Shown here: positions 1 through 10,680 of the stretch, piece after piece
Layout: each line of letters opens with the position of its first letter
Numbering within the stretch: position 1 is the first letter of the stretch
Source: Neisseria sp. Marseille-Q6792
GTDB taxonomy: Bacteria > Pseudomonadota > Gammaproteobacteria > Burkholderiales > Neisseriaceae
Length of the DNA: 64,000 nt
Assembly (NCBI RefSeq): GCF_943181435.1
Contig: NZ_OW969598.1
Span: forward strand, 1,922,001 to 1,986,000
Reading direction: 5' to 3'
Notes under the pieces: model-generated
Seen by the model: only the letters and a program-made list of their open reading frames with translations
Told to the model about the DNA's origin: nothing
The model's database searches: none
Translations under genes and position numbers: made by a program

Positions 1-1016
1 GTACAAAGGCAACAGGTAAATATCAAGGCAATGTTACTTTCTCGGCGGATAATCCATTGGGATTAAGCGATTTGTTTTATGTGAACTATGGACGTTCCAT
101 TGGTAATGTTCCCGATGAAACAGACAGTTCAGGCAGCCTGAAAAAAGGTGGTACACACAATTATGCGCTGCATTACTCTGTGCCGTTTGGCAAATGGACA
201 TGGGCATTCAATCACAGCGGCTACCGCTATCATCAAGCCGTAGCAGGATTAAGTGCAGCGTATGATTACAACGGTAAAAGTTACAACACCGATTTGGGTT
301 TCAACCGCCTAATCTACCGCGATGCCAAACGCAAAACACATGTTGGTGCGAAATTATGGACACGCGAAACACAAAGCTATATTGACGATGCGGAGATTAC
401 GGTGCAACGCCGTAGAACGGCAGGTTGGTTAGCCGAGTTAAGCCATAAAGAATACATTGGCAACAGTACGGCTCAATTTAAGATTGCTTATAAACGCGGG
501 ACGGGTATGAGTGATGCTCTGCGCGCGCCTGAAGAAGCCTTTGGCGAAGGCACGTCACGTATGAAAATTTGGACGGCATCGGCTGATGTAAATACTCCTT
601 TTCAAATCGGTAAACAGCTATTTGCCTATGACACATCCGTTCATGCACAATGGAACAAAACCCCGCTAACATCGCAAGACAAACTGGCTATCGGCGGACA
701 CCACACCATACGTGGCTTCGACGGTGAAATGAGTTTGTCTGCCGAGCGGGGATGGTATTGGCGCAACGATTTGAGCTGGCAATTTAAACCAGGCCATCAG
801 CTTTATCTTGGGGCTGATGTAGGACATGTTTCAGGACAATCCGCCAAATGGTTATTGGGCCAAACTCTAGCTGGCACAGCAATTGGGATACGCGGGCAGA
901 TAAAGCTTGGCGGCAACCTGCATTACGATATATTTACCGGCCGTGCATTGAAAAAGCCCGAATTTTTCCAATCAAGGAAATGGGCAAGCGGTTTTCAGGT
1001 AGGCTATACGTTTTAA
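1..1016 (+). CDS. tpsB: TpsB outer-membrane transporter of a two-partner secretion system (ShlB/FhaC/HecB family), 5' end outside window
   Basis: The reading frame is open from base 3 to the stop at 1014-1016, so this is the C-terminal ~337 residues of a longer protein. TpsB proteins are 16-strand outer-membrane barrels that secrete a large TpsA exoprotein. Seen: the alternating aromatic/polar strand pattern, the family motif as IRGF (about 217 residues past base 57; usually VRGY/F on the lid loop), and a C-terminal phenylalanine typical of outer-membrane barrels. No tpsA gene follows; transposon debris lies directly downstream, so a partner must be upstream or elsewhere. Family assignment is firm; the cargo is unknown. 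Confidence 0.85.
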   Translation, partial: TKATGKYQGNVTFSADNPLGLSDLFYVNYGRSIGNVPDETDSSGSLKKGGTHNYALHYSVPFGKWTWAFNHSGYRYHQAVAGLSAAYDYNGKSYNTDLGFNRLIYRDAKRKTHVGAKLWTRETQSYIDDAEITVQRRRTAGWLAELSHKEYIGNSTAQFKIAYKRGTGMSDALRAPEEAFGEGTSRMKIWTASADVNTPFQIGKQLFAYDTSVHAQWNKTPLTSQDKLAIGGHHTIRGFDGEMSLSAERGWYWRNDLSWQFKPGHQLYLGADVGHVSGQSAKWLLGQTLAGTAIGIRGQIKLGGNLHYDIFTGRALKKPEFFQSRKWASGFQVGYTF

Positions 1017-1061
1017 AACGGCATAGTCAAATCAACGGTAACTATAGATATAGCTTATTCA

Positions 1062-1296
1062 TATTGACATCCTCCCCGCCCTAAAGGACGGGGATTCCTA
1101 CTGCGGTTGGCGGTGTTTTGCCAAACCGCTTCGGTGGGTTCGTGCTGCTGACCTCTCAATGAAGTTCACTTCACAAGCTCTACGGCTGTGTCCCAGCCTG
1201 ATATATTTACGCTTGGACGATGGCTCGCTCACGCTCCAAAATGTTTATCGCTCCAACCACATCCGCATTTTCTGTATAGCCGCATTCTACGCATTC
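1062..1296 (-). pseudogene. C-terminal remnant of an IS200/IS605-family TnpB with its 3' hairpin
   Basis: Reading the minus strand from 1296, the frame gives the TnpB zinc-ribbon end ECVECGYTENAD followed by VVGAINIL, then a stop. In another frame the typical tail GHSRRACEVN follows, so there is at least one frameshift. The element ends with a GC-rich hairpin at 1074-1093 (CCCCGCCC...GGACGGGG), which resembles the conserved right-end sequence seen after many tnpB genes, where the guide RNA scaffold lies. The RuvC catalytic part is absent. The break point coincides with the palindrome beginning at 1308. Confidence 0.7.
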
Positions 1297-1307
1297 AGAA
1301 TCAGCCT

Positions 1308-1389
1308 GAGACCTTTGCAAAATTCCCCAAAATCCCCTAAATTCCCACCAAGACATTTAGGGGATTTTGGGGAATTTTGCAAAGGTCTC
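1308..1389. repeat. Perfect 35-bp inverted repeat with 12-bp loop
   Basis: Arms at 1308-1342 and 1355-1389 are exact reverse complements, starting GAGACCTTTGCAAAA and ending TTTTGCAAAGGTCTC. The outer sequence resembles the termini of IS5-family (IS1106-like) elements of Neisseria as I remember them, so this may be two element ends fused head to head. It sits exactly where the TnpB remnant is truncated. Confidence 0.75.
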
Positions 1390-1807
1390 AAACTGTAAAT
1401 ACAGAGAGAAGCAATACTAACAGCACAAAACAACAAATATCCAAACACTATTAAGTGCGTCATTCTGACTTTGCTTTTTCGTTGCCTGATGTATTGATGC
1501 TACTTGTGCTGTTCTTATAAAGGCTTAGGATGGTGTTCTTATGTGTAAAACCATGACAAAGTGTGTGTGAAACCACGTTGGATTTATATGTAAAATTTGT
1601 TATGCGATATGTTGATGCTGGTTACGTCGCGTTTTTTCGGAAAATTCAACCGGCAGGGAACCGATACGCTGTTTCATCTCTTTGCTTAGGGAGAGTAGGG
1701 GGGCGGATACGACCTTAGTTTTGGTATCCGTAATATCATCATTTTTTTCGTCAAGGGAATATACACGGAGGATGATTCAAAACCGGTAGGCAAAAAAAGA
1801 CCGCTTC
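1390..1807. other. Intergenic scar with a 58-codon ORF fragment on the minus strand
   Basis: No complete gene. On the minus strand, 1776 down to 1600 is open and ends in a stop at 1600-1602. It lacks a start codon near its upstream end and includes the stretch SKEMKQRIGSLPVEFSEK, which looks like real protein but is not one I recognise. The fragment is bounded by the IS element at 1808. Probably the tail of a gene broken by insertion. Confidence 0.3.
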
Positions 1808-1838
1808 TGAACTGACCCCAAAAAGTTGGACAGTTTAA

Positions 1839-2331
1839 TCAAGCGGCTTTCAGGGACTGAATTCTGTACTGAACAGGGCTCAGTCCTTTTAATTTCAACT
1901 TGATTCTATCGTTGTTGTAGTAACGGATATATTCGTGCAGTGCCACTTCCAATTCGGTAACGGAATCATATTTGCACGTATGGAAACATTCCGATTTCAA
2001 CGTTCCGAAGAAACTTTCCATTGCCGCATTGTCCAAGCAGTTTCCCTTGCGGGACATACTCTGAACCAGACCGTTGTCTTTCAACTGCTTTTGATAAAAA
2101 ACATCTGATGTTGCCAACCTTGATCCGAATGCAGTATCGGCTTTTCAGACGCTCCCAGTTTCTCCAGCGTACCTTTCAGCATCTCGCCGACCAAATTGAA
2201 AGTCGGGCGGGTTTGAATACGGTAACTGACGATTTCCCCGTTAAACAAATCCATAATCGGAGAAAGGTATATCTTTTCTCCGCGTGGCAGTCCGAGAATC
2301 TCCAACAGCAGTTTCAACGGATGGCATTGCC
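1839..2331 (-). pseudogene. IS3-family transposase OrfB, internally deleted and frameshifted
   Basis: The DDE integrase (rve) domain is recognisable but broken. After KLLLEILGLPR the sequence jumps directly to GEKIYLSPIMDLFNGE, losing the N-terminal part and the first catalytic aspartate (normally in a TDVTEF-like motif). The second aspartate (HSDQGW) and the glutamate region (GNCLDNAAMESFFGTLKSE) survive. They lie in different frames because of about two extra T bases in the run near 2090-2096. Confidence 0.85.
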
Positions 2332-2871
2332 TTAACCCTGCGACGAGTTGCGTTCTTTCTGCCGCACTTCTTTCCCATGAATTAAGGCATCGAGCTTTTT
2401 TAGGGCAGCCATTTCCGCTTTAAGGCAAGCCAATTCCGTAAGCAGTTCTTCCTTGGTTTTCAGATAGTCGGCTTTTTTCGTTTGCGGCGGATGCTGTTTT
2501 TTCACGGGCTTTCTTCCTTTGGGTTTGGGCTTTAAACCGTTAATACCATTCAAACGGTAGAGGCGCAACCATTGCAGCAAGATGGAGCAGTCGGGCAGAT
2601 TCAGTTGGTCTGCGGCAGCTTTTTGGGACATTTCCTGCTCCGTCACCAGGCGGATTGCCTCAAGTTTGTATTCGACCGAATATTTTGTCGTATGCTTTCT
2701 GCGTTTGATGCCGCTCTCACCGTGTAATCTGTATCTTGTCACCCATTTGCGTACCAATGAATTGGAAATGGAAAAATGGTTTGCTGTTCTTGTGCTGCCG
2801 TTCCCTGCCAAATAGTATTGGACGACGGCAAGTCGGAATTCATCTGAACATTTTGCCATAAAAAACTGCAC
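2332..2871 (-). CDS. IS3-family transposase OrfA (helix-turn-helix subunit)
   Basis: A 179-residue protein with two helix-turn-helix segments (about residues 15-60 and 65-115; SQKAAADQLNLP in the second). A lysine-rich linker with PKPKGRKP and a C-terminal leucine-rich coiled coil (LKTKEELLTELACLKAEMAALKK, split here as LKTKEELLTEL and ACLKAEMAALKK) follow. IS3 OrfA binds the element's ends and is normally fused to OrfB by programmed -1 frameshifting. Here the frame closes at 2332, just before the orfB remains. Intact but probably non-functional without OrfB. Confidence 0.85.
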   Translation of the reverse strand: MQFFMAKCSDEFRLAVVQYYLAGNGSTRTANHFSISNSLVRKWVTRYRLHGESGIKRRKHTTKYSVEYKLEAIRLVTEQEMSQKAAADQLNLPDCSILLQWLRLYRLNGINGLKPKPKGRKPVKKQHPPQTKKADYLKTKEELLTELACLKAEMAALKKLDALIHGKEVRQKERNSSQG

Positions 2872-3170
2872 CTCCTAAAGTCGGTAAGGTGTCCAACTTT
2901 TGGGGTGCAGTTCATTTTTGCGGGGTTTGTTTTTAGGATGCTTGCGGAAACGGTTATTGTCAGAATATGGGGTAGGGTTTATGCTTCATCAAAATCTTCC
3001 TGGTGCTTGAAACTCCGGTTTTGAAGGCGATAGAATTTGGATTTGTTTGAGAGGGAACAAACTCTCTCAAATCAGTGCTGTACGCGGTGCTGCGTTTTAT
3101 GTGCGGTACTGCGTAAAATACAGCAGATCAATAAAAATCAACATGGCGGTGCGTTCGGATATTTTGCGAC

Positions 3171-4127
3171 ATGAAAGAATTTGACTTCATCAAACGGTAT
3201 TTGCAAACAGGCACGGATAAGGATGTCGTATTGGGCATAGGCGACGATGCGGCAATTATCCGCCCTCGTGAGGGTTTCGATTTGTGTTTCAGTGCGGATA
3301 TGCTTTTGAAGGACAGGCATTTTTTTGCAGATGTCAAACCTGAAGACTTGGCTTGGAAGGTTTTGGCCGTCAATATTTCAGATATGGCGGCGATGGGTGC
3401 GATACCGCGTTGGGTGCTGCTGAGCGCGGCGTTGCCCGAATTGGATGAAGTATGGCTGGAACGGTTTTGCGGCAGCTTTTTCGGTTTGGCAAAAAAGTTT
3501 GGCATCACCTTAATCGGCGGGGATACGACTAAGGGCGATATGGCGTTCAATGTAACCATTATCGGCGAATTGCCGAAGGGTAGGGCGTTACGGCGTGATG
3601 CGGCGGTTGCGGGCGACGATATTTGGGTGTCGGGGCGTGTCGGTATGGCGGCGGCGGCTTTGAACTGCCGTCTGAAACGGTGTGTGTTGCCGGATGAAGT
3701 GTTTGCCGTGTGCGAACAAAAGCTGCTCCGTCCCGAGCCAAGGGTTGGGCTGGGGCTTGCGCTGTTGCCGTTTGCCCGGGCGGCGCAGGATGCTTCAGAC
3801 GGCCTCGCGCAAGATTTGGGGCATATTTTGACCGCTTCCGGTGTGGGTGCGGAAATTTTTGCGGATAAATTGCCGTCTTTATCCGTATTGAAAGATATTT
3901 TGCCCCGAGCGCAATGGCTGTCTTATACTTTGGCGGGCGGCGATGATTACGAACTGGTATTTACCGCATCGGAAAGTTGCCGCGAAAGCGTGCTTGCCGC
4001 AGCGGAACGATGCGGCGTGCCGGTAACGCGTATCGGTAAAATCAATGGGGAATGCCGTCTGAAGATTTTGGATAGTGACGGCAGGGAATTGAAACTTCAC
4101 TCTTCGGGATTCGATCATTTTGGCTGA
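3171..4127 (+). CDS. thiL: Thiamine-monophosphate kinase
   Basis: A 318-residue ATP-dependent kinase of the PurM/ThiL fold that phosphorylates thiamine monophosphate to the active cofactor thiamine diphosphate in the cytoplasm. Visible family motifs are the Mg-binding GIGDDAA at residues 22-28, the strand around VNISDMAAMGA (68-78), GGDTT at 116-120 and a C-terminal GGDDYEL. Length matches the family. The stop codon overlaps the start of pgpA, so the two are co-transcribed, an arrangement common in beta- and gammaproteobacteria. Confidence 0.93.
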   Translation: MKEFDFIKRYLQTGTDKDVVLGIGDDAAIIRPREGFDLCFSADMLLKDRHFFADVKPEDLAWKVLAVNISDMAAMGAIPRWVLLSAALPELDEVWLERFCGSFFGLAKKFGITLIGGDTTKGDMAFNVTIIGELPKGRALRRDAAVAGDDIWVSGRVGMAAAALNCRLKRCVLPDEVFAVCEQKLLRPEPRVGLGLALLPFARAAQDASDGLAQDLGHILTASGVGAEIFADKLPSLSVLKDILPRAQWLSYTLAGGDDYELVFTASESCRESVLAAAERCGVPVTRIGKINGECRLKILDSDGRELKLHSSGFDHFG

Positions 4128-4605
4128 TTTTAAACCTGACTTTGCGTGGCTATTGAAACGGCCGTTGTGTTTTTTGGCTTTCGGTTTCGGCAGCGGGCTG
4201 GCTCCGTTTGCGCCGGGCACATTCGGCACTTTGGCGGCACTGCCTTTGGCGTTTGTGTTGATATTGGCGGGTGTGGACGGATGGCTGCTGGCTTTTTTGT
4301 GTATGGTGCTGTTTATATGGGGTATACGTATTTGCGCTTATGCGGAACGTGAAACGGGTGTCAGCGACCACGGTGGGATTGTTTGGGACGAGATTGTTGC
4401 CATGCTGTTTGTGTTGGCGTTTGTGCCGTTCAAGTGGGCGTGGTGGCTGGCGGCGTTTGTCCTATTCCGTCTATTTGACGCGCTCAAACCGCCTCCGGTC
4501 GGTTGGTTTGATAAAAATCTGCATGGTGGGCTGGGTATTATGGCGGACGATATGGCGGCTGCGGTGATGACCTTGATTGTCTTGAGGATTGCAATGCTGT
4601 TTTAA
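4120..4605 (+). CDS. pgpA: Phosphatidylglycerophosphatase A
   Basis: A 161-residue inner-membrane lipid phosphatase that removes phosphate from phosphatidylglycerophosphate in phosphatidylglycerol synthesis. It begins with TTG at 4120, overlapping thiL by 8 bases. Acidic family residues are visible: DHGGIVWDE at 83-91, RLFDALKP (117-124) and [12 protein letters not shown] at 137-147. There are about four hydrophobic segments. A DUS hairpin terminator follows after a short Correia element. Confidence 0.92.
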
Positions 4606-4619
4606 ACGGTGCTGCCTTG

Positions 4620-4726
4620 TATAGTGGATTAAATTCAAACCAGTACGGCGTTACCTCGCCTTGCCGTACTATTTGTACTGTCTGCGGCTTCGTTGCCTTG
4701 TCCTGATTTAAATTTAATCCACTATA
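4620..4726. repeat. Correia repeat enclosed element (CREE), short 107-bp form
   Basis: Terminal inverted repeats TATAGTGGATTAAA and TTTAATCCACTATA bound a 107-bp element. It lacks the central ~50-bp block (containing the putative IHF site) present in the three longer copies of this window. CREEs can act as promoters, terminators or RNase III cleavage sites; this one lies in the 3' tail of the thiL-pgpA transcript. Confidence 0.9.
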
Positions 4727-4760
4727 AAAATGCCGTCTGAATGGTTTCAGACGGCATTTT
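4727..4760. terminator. Inverted DUS pair forming a bidirectional terminator
   Basis: ATGCCGTCTGAA and TTCAGACGGCAT separated by a few bases, flanked by A and T runs. It lies between convergent pgpA and ettA and can end both transcripts; each half is also a DNA uptake signal. Confidence 0.85.
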
Positions 4761-4762
4761 GT

Positions 4763-6439
<1,677 letters not shown>

Positions 6440-6603
6440 GGTTTTCTCAATTCGGTCAAATAAATTTTAGACGGCCCATTTTAACCGATTGTATTGATTA
6501 TTGCTTGCACGGATGATATTTGGAGGAACAACGGAGGTAATGATTAAAGGGTTTGTGAATCGTTTGATATTTATTTTGATTGGCGAACGTGTTTGCCTGC
6601 CCT

Positions 6604-8148
6604 TCAGCCTGCCGCCTGCTTTTTCCAATCGACACGCTCTGCCAAATCGGTATTGAAATGCGCGCCGATGTTTTGCCGCCTTGCGTATGCGGCTTGGGCG
6701 ACGGCGAGGCTGCATTCGAGCAGGTTGCGGTTTTTGTATTCGGACGCGGTGTGCGGCTCGGCTTGGTTTTGCTTCCAAAGCCGCAGTTGGGCGATGGCGC
6801 GGCGCAGGCCGGTATCGTTGCGGAGGATGCCCAGATGGTGTTGGTTGAAGGCTTGCAGGGTGGGGCGGCTGAATGCGTTTTGGATGCCGTCTGAAAAGAT
6901 ACCTGCTTCGGCGGAGGGGCTTTCAGACAGCCTTTGGAATGGTTCGGTTTGAAACGCTTGTCCGTCCGCGATGGTTTGGGCGGCAAGTCTGGCGGTAACG
7001 ATGCATTCGAGCAGGGAGTTGCTGGCAAGGCGGTTGGCTCCGTGCAAGCCGGTGCAGGCGGTTTCGCCTAAGGCGTATAGCTGCGGCAGGGAAGTTCTGC
7101 CGCAGGGGTCGGTTTGGATGCCGCCGCAGGTGTAGTGTTGCACGGGGCGGACGGGGATGGCTTGGCGCGTGATGTCCAAGCCGCATTGGAACAGGCAGTG
7201 CCGATGGATGGACGGGAAATGCTGACGGACGAACGCTGCGGGTTGATGGCTGATGTCGAGCGAGACGAAGTCTTGCGTTTGTTTGGCAATTTCGGCGGCG
7301 ATGGCGCGGGCAACGATGTCGCGCGGCGCGAGTTCGGCGCGGCGGTCGTAATGTGGCATAAACCGTTCGCCCGCTTGGTTGGTCAGGATGCCGCCTTCGC
7401 CGCGCACGGCTTCGGAAATCAGGAAGGTGCGGCCGTTTTCAGACGGCCTTGCCAAGCCTGTGGGGTGGAATTGGATAAATTCGAGGTTTTCGACTGTGCA
7501 GCCTGCGCGTATCGCCATGGCGATGGCGTCGCCCGTGCATTCGGGCGGCGTGGTGGTGGCGGCGTAAATCTGCCCGAGGCCGCCGCCTGCGAGTACGGTA
7601 TGGCGGGCGCGGATGCGGTAGGTTTCTTGCGTTTGGCGGTTGAGGACGGTCAGCCCGCACGCCGCGCCTGATTCGGTTTGGATGTCCAACGCCATCTGCC
7701 GCTCGCAAACGCGGATGTTCGGGCGGCGGCGTATTTGGGCAATCAGGCTCTGCATGACGGCTTCGCCCGTGTAATCGGCGACGTGGGCGATTCGGCGGCA
7801 GGTGTGCCCGCCTTCGCGCGTCAGGTGCAGGTCGTCAGGATTCCGATCGAACGCCACGCCCTGCGCAAGCAGCCATTCGATTGCCGGTTTGCCCTGCGAC
7901 AGGATGGTGCGGACGGCGGCTTCGTCGCACAAACCTGCGCCCGCTTCCAAAGTATCGGCGACGTGTTTTTCGATGTCGTCCTCTCCCGACCATGCCGCCG
8001 CAATCCCGCCTTGCGCATGACGGCTGGCGGTGTCGTCCAGCCGGTTTTTGCACAAAATGACGATGCGGAACGATTCAGGCAGCGACAGGGCAAGCGTCAG
8101 TGCCGCCAGCCCGTTTCCGGCAATCAATACGTCGCAATCGGTTTGCAT
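6604..8148 (-). CDS. nadB: L-aspartate oxidase
   Basis: A 514-residue FAD enzyme that oxidises L-aspartate to iminoaspartate, the first step of de novo NAD synthesis. Seen: the N-terminal dinucleotide fold with GNGLAAL at 11-17, the flavoprotein motif [12 protein letters not shown] (about 41-52), the substrate region [10 protein letters not shown], and the C-terminal helical domain. It lies 51 bp downstream of nadA on the same strand, with an AG-type DUS (8168-8179) in the gap, so the two form an operon. Confidence 0.94.
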   Translation of the reverse strand: MQTDCDVLIAGNGLAALTLALSLPESFRIVILCKNRLDDTASRHAQGGIAAAWSGEDDIEKHVADTLEAGAGLCDEAAVRTILSQGKPAIEWLLAQGVAFDRNPDDLHLTREGGHTCRRIAHVADYTGEAVMQSLIAQIRRRPNIRVCERQMALDIQTESGAACGLTVLNRQTQETYRIRARHTVLAGGGLGQIYAATTTPPECTGDAIAMAIRAGCTVENLEFIQFHPTGLARPSENGRTFLISEAVRGEGGILTNQAGERFMPHYDRRAELAPRDIVARAIAAEIAKQTQDFVSLDISHQPAAFVRQHFPSIHRHCLFQCGLDITRQAIPVRPVQHYTCGGIQTDPCGRTSLPQLYALGETACTGLHGANRLASNSLLECIVTARLAAQTIADGQAFQTEPFQRLSESPSAEAGIFSDGIQNAFSRPTLQAFNQHHLGILRNDTGLRRAIAQLRLWKQNQAEPHTASEYKNRNLLECSLAVAQAAYARRQNIGAHFNTDLAERVDWKKQAAG

Positions 8149-8199
8149 GGTGTTGTCCTTGTTTGAGAGGCCGTCTGAAACGGCAATATTGATGGCAAA

Positions 8200-9312
8200 T
8201 CAGGCGGGTCCCATGCCGTTGAACACATCCCCGCGTTTGAGCCCTGCCGCGAAGTCGAGCATACGCTGCAAAGGCAGTTTGGCGGCTTCGCCCAGCTTCC
8301 TGTCCAACAGGATTTCGTTGTGTCCGCTTGTCAGGGCGTATTTGATGCCGCCCAGCGAATTCATCGCCATCCACGGGCAGAACGCGCAGCTTTTGCAGCT
8401 TCCGCCGTTGCCCGCTGTCGGTGCGGCGATAAATTCTTTATCGGGCGCCTGCTTTTGCATTTCGTGCAGGATGCCCAAATCGGTCGCCACGATGAATTTT
8501 TTTTCAGGACGCGATACGGCGGCCTTGAGCAGTTTGCTGGTCGAGCCGACCACGTCGCCCAGTTCGATGACGCTTTGCGGCGATTCGGGATGAACCAGCA
8601 CCACCGCGTCGGGATGCTCCGCCTTCAACGCCGCCAATTCCTGCCCTTTGAATTCGTTGTGGACGATGCACGAACCCTGCCACAGCAGCATATCCGCGCC
8701 CGTTTCGCGGCGGATGTAGTCGCCGAGGTGGCGGTCGGGCCCCCAAATCAGCTTCTCGCCGCGTGATTTCAGATACGACACGATTTCCAACGCCACCGAA
8801 GACGTTACCACCCAATCGGCACGCGCTTTCACGGCGGCGGAAGTGTTGGCGTACACCACCACCGTACGGTCGGGGTGTTGGTCGCAAAACGCTGAAAAAG
8901 CTTCTTCGGGACAACCCAAATCCAAAGAACATTCCGCTTCCAAATCAGGCATTAGCACCGTTTTTTCAGGGCAGAGGATTTTCGCGCTCTCGCCCATGAA
9001 ACGCACGCCCGCCACCACCAGCGTACCGGCTTCGTGTTCCGCACCGAAGCGCGCCATTTCCAGCGAATCGCCCACGCATCCGCCCGTTTCCAAAGCCAAA
9101 TCCTGAATCAGCGGATCGACGTAATAATGCGCCACCAAGACCGCGTTTTTCTCCTTCAGCAAGGCCTTGATTTCGTCTTTCAGACGACCTGCCGTCTCGC
9201 GGTCAGGCGTGTCGGCAACCTTCGCCCACGCCTGACGGATTTGGCAGGCGGAAGTCGGCGTCTGGATGAGGGGCATATCGTAATCGAACGAGCGGCGGGC
9301 GGCGGTTTGCAT
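8200..9312 (-). CDS. nadA: Quinolinate synthase
   Basis: A 370-residue [4Fe-4S] enzyme that condenses iminoaspartate with dihydroxyacetone phosphate to quinolinate. The cluster cysteines are visible in [17 protein letters not shown] and [10 protein letters not shown]. The start at 9312 is chosen over upstream codons because AAGGAAA lies just before it; the longer frame would run through a DUS. Not to be confused with the unrelated meningococcal adhesin also called NadA. First gene of nadA-nadB, with the palindromic operator candidate about 70 bp upstream. Confidence 0.95.
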   Translation of the reverse strand: MQTAARRSFDYDMPLIQTPTSACQIRQAWAKVADTPDRETAGRLKDEIKALLKEKNAVLVAHYYVDPLIQDLALETGGCVGDSLEMARFGAEHEAGTLVVAGVRFMGESAKILCPEKTVLMPDLEAECSLDLGCPEEAFSAFCDQHPDRTVVVYANTSAAVKARADWVVTSSVALEIVSYLKSRGEKLIWGPDRHLGDYIRRETGADMLLWQGSCIVHNEFKGQELAALKAEHPDAVVLVHPESPQSVIELGDVVGSTSKLLKAAVSRPEKKFIVATDLGILHEMQKQAPDKEFIAAPTAGNGGSCKSCAFCPWMAMNSLGGIKYALTSGHNEILLDRKLGEAAKLPLQRMLDFAAGLKRGDVFNGMGPA

Positions 9313-9378
9313 GATGTTTCCTTGTGGCTGTTTTTCAGACGGCATGAAGGTTTGCCGTCTGTTTTTCAAACTGTTTTT

Positions 9379-9405
9379 ATATTATGCTCAACTTGAGTAT
9401 AATAT
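9379..9405. promoter_or_regulatory. 27-bp palindromic operator candidate in the nadA / nadQ-like divergent promoter
   Basis: Two 13-bp arms (left ATATTATGCTCAA, right TTGAGTATAATAT) around a central C, with one mismatch. The site lies between divergent nadA and the Nudix-winged-helix gene and overlaps AT-rich promoter-like hexamers. The inference is that it is the binding site of the adjacent regulator. Confidence 0.6.
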
Positions 9406-9513
9406 GCAAGGTCGTCTGAAAACAGGTTTGAGATACCGCAAAACCGACCCGCTTCGTTCCGACAAACCGCTTTGGTTTACAATAAAGCCTTTCCCACCCG
9501 CAGAAAGCCGAGC

Positions 9514-10452
9514 ATGGACGCCTCCCCCGAAGCCGAAGCCCCGCCGCAAAGCATCGTCGAGCTGGTTCCCGTATTGATTGCCGTTACCGACGGCGGCCTG
9601 CGGGTATTGACCGTCGCCCAAGGCACGCTCCTGCCCAACGGCCCGCTCTCCCCCCTACGTAATTCCCTGCAGGCGGGTGTGAAGCTGTGGGTCGCCAAGC
9701 AGACTTCGCAGCCTATGGGCTATGTGGAACAGCTTTACACCTTTGTCGATACCCACCGCCGCAACGAACACGGCATACCCGTCTTGTACGTCAGCTATTT
9801 GGGGCTGGTGCGCGAGGCAGCCGACAGCATCCTGCATCCCGACGCGAAATGGCAGGACTGCTACGACTATTTCCCGTGGGAAGACTTGCGCACCGACGGC
9901 GGACAGCGCGACGCCATCGTCAGCCGCCTGCGCATTTGGGCAAACTCGGCGGACACAGAGGAAGTCCGCCAAAAGCGGCTCAAGCGCATTCATTTGTGCT
10001 GGGGGGTCGAACCGGAAAACTGGTCGGAAGAATACGTTTTGCAACGCTATGAAATGCTGTATGAAAGCGGCCTGATAGCGGAAGCCGCCGAGCCGCAGGC
10101 AAACTTCGACTTCACGCTCACGGGGCAGCCCATGCGCCACGACCACCGCCGCGTACTGGCGACCGCACTGTCCCGCCTGCGCGCCAAAATCAAATACCGT
10201 CCCGTGATTTTCGAGCTGATGCCGCCCGAATTCACGCTGCTGCAACTGCAAAACAGCGTCGAAGCCATTAGCGGCAGATTGCTGCACAAGCAAAACTTCC
10301 GCCGCCAGATTCAGCAGCAAAACCTCATTGAGCCGTCGGATACCGGCGTATCGGGCAGCAAAGGTCGTCCCGCGCAGCTTTACCGCTTCCGAGACGACGT
10401 CCTGCCCGACAGGCTGATTTCGGACATCGGACTGCCGCTGGGCAGCCGTTAG
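9514..10452 (+). CDS. Nudix-related winged-helix regulator of NAD synthesis (NadQ/COG4111-like)
   Basis: A 312-residue protein: the N-terminal half is a Nudix-like domain and the C-terminal ~100 residues are a winged-helix type segment, including KYRPVIFELMPPEFTLLQLQ and HKQNFRRQIQQQNL. The Nudix box glutamates are not apparent, suggesting a ligand-sensing rather than hydrolytic domain, as in NrtR/NadQ regulators. It sits between nadA-nadB (divergent) and nadC (same strand). The start at ATG 9514 is preferred to a TTG at 9472. Role as NAD-pathway repressor is inferred from family and context. Confidence 0.7.
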   Translation: MDASPEAEAPPQSIVELVPVLIAVTDGGLRVLTVAQGTLLPNGPLSPLRNSLQAGVKLWVAKQTSQPMGYVEQLYTFVDTHRRNEHGIPVLYVSYLGLVREAADSILHPDAKWQDCYDYFPWEDLRTDGGQRDAIVSRLRIWANSADTEEVRQKRLKRIHLCWGVEPENWSEEYVLQRYEMLYESGLIAEAAEPQANFDFTLTGQPMRHDHRRVLATALSRLRAKIKYRPVIFELMPPEFTLLQLQNSVEAISGRLLHKQNFRRQIQQQNLIEPSDTGVSGSKGRPAQLYRFRDDVLPDRLISDIGLPLGSR

Positions 10453-10469
10453 CCCGTTTTCAGACGACC

Positions 10470-10624
10470 TATAGTGGATTAACAAAAATCAGGACAAGGC
10501 GACGAAGCCGCAGACAGTACAGATAGTACGGAACCGATTCACTTGGTGCTTCAGCACCTTAGAGAATCGTTCTCTTTGAGCTAAGGCGAGGCAACGCCGT
10601 ACTGGTTTTTGTTAATCCACTATA
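10470..10624. repeat. Correia element, full-length 155-bp form
   Basis: Bounded by TATAGTGGATTAAC and GTTAATCCACTATA. It includes the central block with the sequence GAATCGTTCTC, absent in the short form. It ends 56 bp before nadC, so it lies in the nadC leader and could supply a promoter or an RNase III site. Confidence 0.9.
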
Positions 10625-10680
10625 AAATGAAGTTTTGCCCCATCGGTGCAACATCAATCTTTTTCAACAAAGGAAACCCC

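Larger units (their letters stand above)
1808..2914 (-). mobile_element. Defective IS3-family (IS150-like) insertion sequence
   Basis: The ends are imperfect inverted repeats: TGAACTGACCCCAAAAAGTT at 1808 and the complement of TTGGGGTGCAGTTCA ending at 2914. Inside, on the minus strand, are orfA (2332-2871) and a broken orfB. The copy is only 1.1 kb because the front of orfB is missing. The three bases on either side (TTC and TTT) show no target duplication. It should be unable to transpose without help in trans. Confidence 0.85.

Noticed and set aside
8200..9312. The meningococcal adhesin NadA
   Set aside because: The protein has the iron-sulfur cysteines of quinolinate synthase and no coiled-coil adhesin structure.
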